A stretch of DNA of 5,586 bases from Candidatus Neoflavobacterium equi (GCA_018065745.1 JAGHSS010000033.1:1-5586); one strand, 5' to 3'. Shown: positions 1 to 5,547, counted from the stretch's first letter. The notes: generated by a model from the sequence alone, not told the origin. Program-made: numbers and translations.

Positions 1-62
1 GTTCAAGGGTAGAATAGCGGTCTCCAAAACCGTTGATGGGGGTTCGAATCCCTCCACCCGTG
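1..62 (+). tRNA. tRNA-Trp (anticodon CCA), 5' end cut off by the window edge
   Basis: The first base corresponds to tRNA position 10, so the 5' acceptor strand and positions 8-9 lie outside the window. What remains is a D arm (GTTC with GAAT), an anticodon stem GCGGT/ACCGT around the loop CTCCAAA with anticodon CCA at 24-26, a short variable loop TGAT, a T arm GGGGG-TTCGAAT-CCCTC, and the 3' acceptor strand CACCCGT followed by discriminator G at 62. G73 is usual for bacterial tRNA-Trp. The next bases are CAG, so the CCA tail is not encoded and must be added enzymatically. The sequence from 1 to 63 is identical to 258-320 of the second copy. Its promoter is not in the window. Confidence 0.95.
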
Positions 63-65
63 CAG

Positions 66-100
66 AAAACCACAAGGATTTTTATTCTTGTGGTTTTTTT
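66..100 (+). terminator. Intrinsic terminator of the first tRNA-Trp
   Basis: An 11-bp perfect hairpin, 66-76 (AAAACCACAAG) with 87-97 (CTTGTGGTTTT), closes a 10-base loop and runs into seven T at 94-100. It begins four bases after the tRNA discriminator base, as expected for a monocistronic tRNA transcript. Its outer arms match the terminator at 323-361, while the inner arms differ but still pair. Confidence 0.9.
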
Positions 101-204
101 CTGTCCTTTACTTTACTGTTGGAAAAACTTATAAAAACTAAATCCCTCAACCTCAACAAGGTATCTAAAAACACTAAAAAACACCAAAAAATAGGCTGCT
201 ATAA

Positions 205-235
205 TTTGGTAAATTGGTTGTAATCCCTATATTTG
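205..235 (+). promoter_or_regulatory. Bacteroidota-type promoter of the second tRNA-Trp
   Basis: The -7 element TATATTTG at 228-235 is an exact match to the Bacteroidota consensus TAnnTTTG. A TTTG at 205-208, with a 19-base spacer, fits the -33 element recognised by the primary sigma factor of this phylum. Transcription would begin at about 241-243, a few bases before the tRNA 5' end at 249, leaving only a very short leader for RNase P to remove. The element and spacing are read from the sequence; the start point is inferred. Confidence 0.85.
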
Positions 236-248
236 CATCACATTTGAA

Positions 249-319
249 ACGGGTGTAGTTCAAGGGTAGAATAGCGGTCTCCAAAACCGTTGATGGGGGT
301 TCGAATCCCTCCACCCGTG
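249..319 (+). tRNA. tRNA-Trp (anticodon CCA), complete
   Basis: A full cloverleaf can be drawn. The acceptor stem is 249-255 (ACGGGTG) with 312-318 (CACCCGT), 7 bp without mismatch. The D stem is GTTC/GAAT, the anticodon stem is GCGGT/ACCGT, the anticodon loop is CTCCAAA with CCA at 281-283, the variable loop is TGAT, the T arm is GGGGG-TTCGAAT-CCCTC, and the discriminator is G319. It decodes UGG as tryptophan. The CCA end is not encoded (CTG follows G319). This is the second of two tandem copies, 257 bases apart start to start, each with its own terminator and this one with its own promoter. Confidence 0.98.
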
Positions 320-322
320 CTG

Positions 323-361
323 AAAACCACGAGCATAATTTTATGTTCGTGGTTTTTTTTT
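323..361 (+). terminator. Intrinsic terminator of the second tRNA-Trp
   Basis: A 16-bp hairpin, 323-338 with 341-356, has one G-T wobble (333/346) and a TT tip at 339-340, so the last pair or pairs probably open. It is followed by an unbroken T run from 353 to 361. Only the plus-strand side has a long T run (just four A lie on the left), so it acts on the tRNA transcript rather than in both directions. Confidence 0.93.
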
Positions 362-366
362 GCCTT

Positions 367-486
367 GCGTTAGGGATGGAAGCGGCATCCTTTTGACTGG
401 CGCTAGCCAGGGAAAAGATACAGCGGACAGCCCGACCTTTAAAAATGGGCGCAGCGGCAGCGGAGAACTTTTTTAAGGTAACGCCC
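367..486 (+). ncRNA. Structured-RNA-like repeat element, Flavo-1-like
   Basis: This GC-rich block in AT-rich surroundings folds compactly. A closing helix pairs GCGTTA (367-372) with TAACGC (479-484). Inside it lie a hairpin GGATG/CATCC (374-378/386-390) with loop GAAGCGG, a hairpin CTGGC/GCCAG (397-401/406-410) extended by TTTT/AAAA (391-394/413-416), and a hairpin GCCC/GGGC (430-433/447-450). An alternative pairing GGGCG/CGCCC (447-451/482-486) would compete with the closing helix. The phrases GCGTTAGGGAT, GAAGCGGCATCC and AGCGGACAGCCCGACC recur, from memory, between genes in many Flavobacteriaceae. I associate them with the Rfam motif Flavo-1, whose function is unknown; no covariance search was run. 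No promoter is visible directly upstream, so it may be made only by read-through or may act as DNA. The strand is assigned from the remembered orientation of the motif. Confidence 0.6.
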
Positions 487-521
487 AAATTATAACAACC
501 TCATCTATACAATTTTTGCAC

Positions 522-551
522 AAAAAAAAACAGCACCATAATGATGCTGTT
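522..551 (-). terminator. Intrinsic terminator of the large phosphoesterase gene
   Basis: Read on the minus strand, CAGCATCAT pairs with ATGGTGCTG (549-541 with 539-531, with one T-G wobble and a tight loop). Two A-T pairs extend it at the base, and it runs into nine T (plus-strand A run 522-530). It starts eight bases after the stop codon at 559-561. The long T run lies only on the minus-strand exit side, so the direction is clear. Confidence 0.92.
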
Positions 552-558
552 TCTGTAT

Positions 559-3500
559 TTAAAAGGCGAATCCAAATCCTCCAGTAATTCTTCCTCCATC
601 TTGACTGCTAAAGTAGCCTACGTGTCCGGTAATGGTGTCCATTGCGCTGAGCCAGATGCCCACTCCGTATGAGGAGTACCATTTGTCGCTTTGTTCGCCT
701 TTGTACCACACGCGGCCCAAATCATATCCAACCAAGGCGCCATATTGCATTGGTGCGATGCTGCGCTTGATGGTTCCAATGTTCCAACGGATGTCTGAAC
801 TCTGAAGGAAACTCTGATCACCAACAAATCGCTCTCTTCTAAATCCCCTCAAATCCTGATCTCCACCCAAGGTTGCTCCCTGGAAAAAATCATAGTTTTG
901 ATTGAAAATCTTCTTGTATTTAGACATGGTTGCAAATACCAATTTCTCGCGTCTGTCAATTGGATGATTGAAATTGACGCTGGAATTTAAATAGGCAAAA
1001 TTGCGTTTTGTATCGTCCAAATTCAATGTCCAACCGGATTCAAACTTAAATCCAAACCCCAATGTCGGGTGGGCTGGTAGGTTGTAATTTTCAAACTCAA
1101 AAGTGAATTTTGGAGTTAAAAACTGTTGTTCATCAAATAAACGCTCTTGAATATTGACATCTTGAGTTATAAATCTATCTGGTGTATCTGAAACTTTCAA
1201 ACTCTTTGCATCCAAGGCAAATCCAACCACTACTCCACCATACGTATGCAGCTTGTAAGAAGGCTGCACCTGAATGGTCTGCATCCTCACGCGGTAATAA
1301 TTTGAACGGTCCTTGAGGTTGTTGACCGTCTCATTTCCAAATCCAAAATAGTTCTGAGCAAAATTTGGACTGGTGAAACGCGCATCCACCTGGAACCTCC
1401 AATTGTTACCCGCATTTGGGAAAATCCCCTTGTATGCAAAATCTGCGCCGTGGGTTCTAAATGAATACGTACCGGTCAAGGTGTGCTGCTGCGAAAACGG
1501 ATTCAAATTGAAATTGTTAATCTTTAAATTGGCACTTAATCCCAATTTTAACCCGTCGTCTGGATTGTAACCTAACTGTGGTAAAACCGTCAAAATATTT
1601 ATAGGCGACTTCTCATAATCATACAAATTCAAATCGTATTTATCATTGAAGAACACATTTGATGTTCCACCACCATCTAGATTTGACTTTTTAGATTCAT
1701 GGTCGTAAATACGAACGTTCTTTCTGTTGGCAATGGTGTATGTATCCTTGTTCAACCCACCAATCATGCGCAATTTGATCGCGGTGTTTTTACTGCCAGT
1801 GACTTCAAAAACATCGTCGTCATCCAATCCATAAACCCAAATCTCTTTGGTGATCTTGGCATCGTACACCCTGTTGAATTGCAGCTCTAAAGAATCTTTC
1901 TTAATTCTGTAAAAACTCAAGCTTACATTTCCGTCGTGCAAACGCTCCATCAAAAACTTATCTTTTTTATCTGTTCCTGCAATTACAACTGTTTTCTGTA
2001 ACCTATCGTAATATTTTAAAGCGTATTCCTGCAAATGATCTCTGCGGTAACGCATGATGTCTTTGACCTCTTCCGTTGTTTGATCTTGTACTTCTTTTGG
2101 CAGTTTTAAAAAGGCCTGATCAATAACCTCATCAGTGATGATTTCCTTAATTTCCCTTGCCTGAGCCTCCCAATCTGAAGCGCTCAAACGGTGTAAAAAT
2201 TTGACGTCCATCGGGAAAGCAGTTTTATTGATCCAACGCGGATGTGCAAATTTCTTTTTGTAAGATTGCATGTGACGCATTGGTGGAATCTTCTTTAAAA
2301 GGGATAGTACCGCACCGTCAATTTTGGCAAATGCCTGATCTCTGTCTCTGGGAATGGGCTGATAAGTAATGCTGTCGCCCTTGGCAAATTCTGACCAACG
2401 CCATTGATCACCGTGTCTGTCCCAATCACCAACCAACATATCAAAAAGTCTGGCTTTTAAATAGGCTTTTTGGTCAACTTGATACTTTTCATCCTTCTTT
2501 AAATTATCCATCAAATCTGGTGTAGAGATGATATCCTGAGGATTACCAAAACTTTTCACAGCCGTCTGTGATTTTGACGGACGCTCTTCCACCATGTACA
2601 ATTCATTCCCAAACTCCAGGTTGTAATTCCCTAATGCCGGCTGTCTTGGCACGTAATACAACTTGGGATTGGTATGTAAAATACCCAATTTACTTGTAAA
2701 CTCATCCAATATAAATGGTGTAAAAGGATGGGATGTAGTATAAAAATCATAGATGAAGGTCTCTGCATATGTTCCCTTGACATCTTCTTCAATAGCCTGC
2801 TCTTTAAAAAGCGCCTTTTGTACAAATTTTGGCGCACTTTTCTTAATCCCTCGCATGGAGTATTCTTTGCCTTCTCCATTCTCCAATCTCAAGGACATGG
2901 TCTGGGTTCCCCCTCCAGAAATTAGAGGTTTTAAACCGCCAAAATCCTTCTGCATGAATAAATTAGGGGCTTGAATTGACGTGGCATAATACTTTCTGTA
3001 GTGTTCTCCCCAAAGAAAGCGATATACTTTACCCTTATCTGTCCATTCTTTTGGATACACTGTTGCCCCTGTCGTTGCCTGATATTGCCTTTTAAAGTTG
3101 AATTTGTAATTTGGAAAAGCTTCCAACACCTTTCTGGAAAACAATTTCTCCTTGCCATTTTTTTCTGTGCTGTAATAAGTAATCCAAGTTTCGCCGCTTT
3201 TGTAAACATCCAAAACAGAATACCCAACATCTCCAGAAGTAAAACTCACAGGCTGCGTTGGTCTTCCCGGATCTTTCTTTGAACCGGAACCACTGATGAT
3301 TTGCTTCACTCCCTCACGCTCAATATACTGCATATTGTGGTCGTGACCGGAAACTACAACAACATTATCTTTTGATTGTATCGCCGTTTTAATACGGTTG
3401 ACCAAGGTTACATAATGTTTGTATTGCAAATCTTGATTGATCATTCCTGAGGTCTTTCTTACATACTGTCCCACGGTCCCGATTACTGGCAATGGAATGT

Positions 3501-4281
3501 TTTTGTACGGAAGGAGGTGATCCTTTATAGAAATTTTACCGCCGTGTTCCCCATCTGAAAAAAGAGGATGGTGCATGGCAACCACAATGGTTTTGTTTTG
3601 GTATTTGTTGATCAATGAATTGAATTCTTCAAAGAAATCTTCTCTGGTCTTTATATCACATCCATCGTTTATGTGGGGATGGTTGTCCCAGTTTTCTATA
3701 TACCATTGGGTGTCCAAGGTGATCATCACCAATTGGTCTGTCAATTCAATCTTGTCAATCCCGCATCCCTGCTTTGGAAAGAACGATTTTTTATCACCCA
3801 ACAACGTTTCTACACGTTCATTTTGTGCTACAACGCCATCAAAGCCACTGTACCAATCGTGATTTCCCGCAATAAACAATGTTTTGCCTGGGAATTTCTT
3901 TCCCATTTCAATCAATTCATCCAATTTTGCTTCAGCTTCAGCACGGTTAGGACTCCCTTCCTTGGGCAATCCCTTTGGATACACATTATCTCCCAAAAAC
4001 AACAAGGTTGACTTTTTGGAAACACCAGAAAAATCAGACTTTAAAATGGATAAATTTTGCTTTGCAAGTGGAAATTCGGGCTCACCAGCGTCACCAACAA
4101 GAAAAATTTGTTGAATTAACTCTGCTTCTTTGCCCTTATTTTCTTCTATAGGATTAACAATATCTTTCCCATATCTCGTTTTATATGTTGCACATGAACC
4201 CATTATGGATGTTGTGACAACAAGTACAGATAGTTTAAAAAATCTTTGCGTGGCATGGGATTCTAAAACAAATAATTTCAT
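559..4281 (-). CDS. Exported metallophosphoesterase (purple acid phosphatase type) with C-terminal Omp85-like outer-membrane barrel
   Basis: A 1240-residue predicted cell-envelope phosphohydrolase. Residues 1-30 form a lipoprotein-type signal: basic n-region, hydrophobic core 17-27, then MGSC with Cys30 as likely lipidation site. Residues 57-360 form a calcineurin-like phosphoesterase with all five purple-acid-phosphatase motifs: GDAG 63-66, GDNVY 97-101, GNHD 139-142, VAMH 234-237 followed by H238, and GHDH 312-315. Tyr101 fits the Fe(III)-binding tyrosine of that family. Residues 450-750 are a conserved middle domain with GDWDRH (618-623), QWRW (626-629) and PRDRDQAF (644-651), resembling atypical kinase loops. 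Residues 815-850 hold short D- and G-rich repeats. Residues 900-1240 are alternating strands with LRGF (1144-1147) in the context GGDQDLRGF, the Omp85/BamA loop-6 signature, and a terminal Phe1240 as in barrel C-termini. The start is chosen because the next Met (27) would remove the signal; no Shine-Dalgarno sequence is seen. The substrate is unknown. The phosphatase and barrel calls are firm; the middle-domain role is inferred. Confidence 0.93.
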   Translation of the reverse strand: MKLFVLESHATQRFFKLSVLVVTTSIMGSCATYKTRYGKDIVNPIEENKGKEAELIQQIFLVGDAGEPEFPLAKQNLSILKSDFSGVSKKSTLLFLGDNVYPKGLPKEGSPNRAEAEAKLDELIEMGKKFPGKTLFIAGNHDWYSGFDGVVAQNERVETLLGDKKSFFPKQGCGIDKIELTDQLVMITLDTQWYIENWDNHPHINDGCDIKTREDFFEEFNSLINKYQNKTIVVAMHHPLFSDGEHGGKISIKDHLLPYKNIPLPVIGTVGQYVRKTSGMINQDLQYKHYVTLVNRIKTAIQSKDNVVVVSGHDHNMQYIEREGVKQIISGSGSKKDPGRPTQPVSFTSGDVGYSVLDVYKSGETWITYYSTEKNGKEKLFSRKVLEAFPNYKFNFKRQYQATTGATVYPKEWTDKGKVYRFLWGEHYRKYYATSIQAPNLFMQKDFGGLKPLISGGGTQTMSLRLENGEGKEYSMRGIKKSAPKFVQKALFKEQAIEEDVKGTYAETFIYDFYTTSHPFTPFILDEFTSKLGILHTNPKLYYVPRQPALGNYNLEFGNELYMVEERPSKSQTAVKSFGNPQDIISTPDLMDNLKKDEKYQVDQKAYLKARLFDMLVGDWDRHGDQWRWSEFAKGDSITYQPIPRDRDQAFAKIDGAVLSLLKKIPPMRHMQSYKKKFAHPRWINKTAFPMDVKFLHRLSASDWEAQAREIKEIITDEVIDQAFLKLPKEVQDQTTEEVKDIMRYRRDHLQEYALKYYDRLQKTVVIAGTDKKDKFLMERLHDGNVSLSFYRIKKDSLELQFNRVYDAKITKEIWVYGLDDDDVFEVTGSKNTAIKLRMIGGLNKDTYTIANRKNVRIYDHESKKSNLDGGGTSNVFFNDKYDLNLYDYEKSPINILTVLPQLGYNPDDGLKLGLSANLKINNFNLNPFSQQHTLTGTYSFRTHGADFAYKGIFPNAGNNWRFQVDARFTSPNFAQNYFGFGNETVNNLKDRSNYYRVRMQTIQVQPSYKLHTYGGVVVGFALDAKSLKVSDTPDRFITQDVNIQERLFDEQQFLTPKFTFEFENYNLPAHPTLGFGFKFESGWTLNLDDTKRNFAYLNSSVNFNHPIDRREKLVFATMSKYKKIFNQNYDFFQGATLGGDQDLRGFRRERFVGDQSFLQSSDIRWNIGTIKRSIAPMQYGALVGYDLGRVWYKGEQSDKWYSSYGVGIWLSAMDTITGHVGYFSSQDGGRITGGFGFAF

Positions 4282-4307
4282 AACTTAGATTTAGTTAATT
4301 TGCGCAT
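4282..4307. promoter_or_regulatory. Very short divergent intergenic region
   Basis: Only 26 bases separate the two divergent ATG codons. The region is AT-rich and has no Shine-Dalgarno sequence in either direction. TTAATTTG at 4295-4302 differs at one position from TAnnTTTG, and TAGATTTA at 4286-4293 also differs at one, but neither has a TTG at a proper -33 distance. If 4295-4302 worked as a -7 element for the plus-strand gene, its mRNA would start at or next to the ATG and be leaderless. There is no room for two separate promoters, so control of the two genes is probably coupled or the promoters lie within the opposite coding regions. Confidence 0.4.
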
Positions 4308-5498
4308 ATGGACATTCTAAATAAAGTGGAAGATTATATATATAACCTTCACAAATATACATTACCAGATCAATACAGTTACCACAATTACAACCATACT
4401 TTAAAGGTTGTTTATGCTGTTAAAGAAATCATAAAAGGTGAAGTCATCAATACTAACGATGCGCAATTGTTAATATTGTCTTGCTGGTTCCACGATGCAG
4501 GATATATTAATGGATGTCTTGACCACGAAATTCGCGGTGCAAATTTAGCTGAAGAATTCTTACAAAAAGAAGATTTTCCGAAAGAAAAAATCGAAACCAT
4601 AAAAAGTTTGATTTTGGCTACCCAGCTGGATTATGAACCACAGACGCATTTGGAAAAATGTATTAAAGATGCAGATTTTAGTCATCTTGCTTCAGACAAT
4701 TATGCCATGTATGCGGAATTACTGAGACAGGAAATTACAAAATGTCAAGATGTGGAATTTAGCGATTTGGAATGGTATCAGAAAAACTTGGACTTGATGG
4801 TCAACAAGCACAGGTATTATACAGATTATGCCAAAGAGAATTGGCAGCCGTTAAAAGAGGCGAATATTCTGGATACCTTGAAGAAAATCAAGAAAATTGA
4901 AGATGAAAACATCAAAGATTCCAAAGAATTTCTAAAAAAGAAAAAGTTAGAAAAAGCAGACAGACCGGAACGTGGTATTGACACGATGTTCAGAGTTACC
5001 CTGAGCAATCACACCCGTCTGAGTGATATTGCTGACAGCAAAGCCAATATTTTATTGTCTGTAAATGCCATCATCATTTCTGTAGTCTTGACTGCACTTA
5101 TCCCAAAGTTGGACACCGCACGCAATATGCATCTGATATACCCAACGTTTATCTTGTTGATATCAAGCGTTGTTACCATCATCTTTGCCATTATGTCCAC
5201 CAAACCAAAAATCACGAGTGGTACCTTTACAAGAGAGGACATCAACAACAAAAAAGTGAACCTGTTGTTTTTTGGAAACTTTTACAAAGTGCAAGAAGAG
5301 GAATACCTATGGGCCATCAATGAAATGATGAAAGACGGTGATTACCTCTACAACACCATGATCAAAGATTTGTATTACCTTGGATTGGTATTGAATAAAA
5401 AATACAGATTATTGCGCATCACCTACACCCTATTCACCATAGGTTTAGTAGCGTCCGTTTTGGCGTTCATGATTGCATTCATCTCCAACAGATATTAA
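4308..5498 (+). CDS. HD-domain phosphohydrolase fused to a PycTM-like (Pycsar effector, formerly DUF5706) membrane domain
   Basis: A 396-residue predicted inner-membrane protein. Residues 20-180 form an HD domain with its metal-site residues present: His30 in YHNYNHT (25-31), His62-Asp63 in FHDAGY, His73-Glu74, and Asp121/Asp123 in KDADFSHLAS. It is therefore probably an active phosphohydrolase, perhaps on nucleotides. Residues 185-222 are a highly charged, lysine-rich linker, probably helical. Residues 223-396 resemble the PycTM family: an N-H-x-R-L-S-D-I-A-D-S-K-A-N block (234-247) and S251/N253 lead into TM1 (about 248-266), then TM2 (about 277-297), a 73-residue loop with FFGNF (321-325), and TM3 (about 371-392). 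Lysines and arginines after TM2 and before TM3 place the loop and the HD domain in the cytoplasm. In Pycsar defence, cUMP or cCMP triggers such proteins to impair the membrane; no cyclase is visible here. The start is the only Met that keeps the HD domain whole; no Shine-Dalgarno is seen. Domain calls are firm; the physiological role is unknown. Confidence 0.92.
   Translation: MDILNKVEDYIYNLHKYTLPDQYSYHNYNHTLKVVYAVKEIIKGEVINTNDAQLLILSCWFHDAGYINGCLDHEIRGANLAEEFLQKEDFPKEKIETIKSLILATQLDYEPQTHLEKCIKDADFSHLASDNYAMYAELLRQEITKCQDVEFSDLEWYQKNLDLMVNKHRYYTDYAKENWQPLKEANILDTLKKIKKIEDENIKDSKEFLKKKKLEKADRPERGIDTMFRVTLSNHTRLSDIADSKANILLSVNAIIISVVLTALIPKLDTARNMHLIYPTFILLISSVVTIIFAIMSTKPKITSGTFTREDINNKKVNLLFFGNFYKVQEEEYLWAINEMMKDGDYLYNTMIKDLYYLGLVLNKKYRLLRITYTLFTIGLVASVLAFMIAFISNRY
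4352..4359 (-). promoter_or_regulatory. Candidate -7 element for the large phosphoesterase gene, inside the HD gene
   Basis: On the minus strand this reads TATATTTG, an exact TAnnTTTG match and the same eight bases as the tRNA promoter. It would give a leader of roughly 65 bases before the ATG at 4281. The weakness is the -33 box: the nearest TTG trinucleotides upstream on this strand leave spacers of 11 or 25 bases, not about 19. An isolated match can arise by chance in AT-rich DNA. Confidence 0.35.
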
Positions 5499-5509
5499 AA
5501 CATACACAT

Positions 5510-5547
5510 AACCCCCCCCCCCAACTCCAAAACAGAGGGGGGGTTTT
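5510..5547 (+). terminator. C-rich intrinsic terminator of the HD-PycTM gene
   Basis: AA plus the first seven of eleven C (5510-5518) pair with seven G plus TT (5537-5545), giving a 9-bp stem. TTTT (5544-5547), then ATTTTATT follows. It lies 11 bases after the stop codon. Because there are eleven C (5512-5522) against seven G (5537-5543), the stem can slide over several registers. The T tract is interrupted by A, but the very GC-rich stem should compensate. The homopolymer length is open to sequencing error. Confidence 0.8.

Noticed and set aside
101..204. Possible small gene or RNA in the spacer between the tRNA units
   Set aside because: It is AT-rich sequence with no start and frame of useful length, no hairpin with a T run and no promoter before the one at 205-235. 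I see only spacer here.
1..330. The tRNA-Trp pair as an attachment site with integrated element between direct repeats
   Set aside because: The two copies are complete units with their own terminators, and only about 180 bases with a promoter lie between them. There is no integrase or cargo, so simple tandem duplication fits better.
174..488. A 104-codon minus-strand open frame across the second tRNA and the structured repeat
   Set aside because: It reads the antisense of tRNA-Trp and its terminator, giving the peptide RVEGFEPPSTVLETAI that is a well-known false translation of tRNA complements. The rest is antisense to the Flavo-1-like element.
1373..4114. Several plus-strand open frames of 63-112 codons and two minus-strand frames inside the large phosphoesterase gene
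   Set aside because: They are out-of-frame shadows of a continuous 1240-residue frame with recognisable domains. None has a promoter, a ribosome-binding site or a recognisable domain.
4412..5251. Minus-strand open frames of 60-80 codons inside the HD-PycTM gene
   Set aside because: They are antisense shadows. The plus-strand frame explains the region with HD and membrane-domain motifs.
4308..5498. Calling the locus a complete Pycsar anti-phage system
   Set aside because: A Pycsar system needs a pyrimidine cyclase next to the effector. None is encoded in the window, and the neighbours are a phosphoesterase and tRNAs rather than mobile or defence genes.
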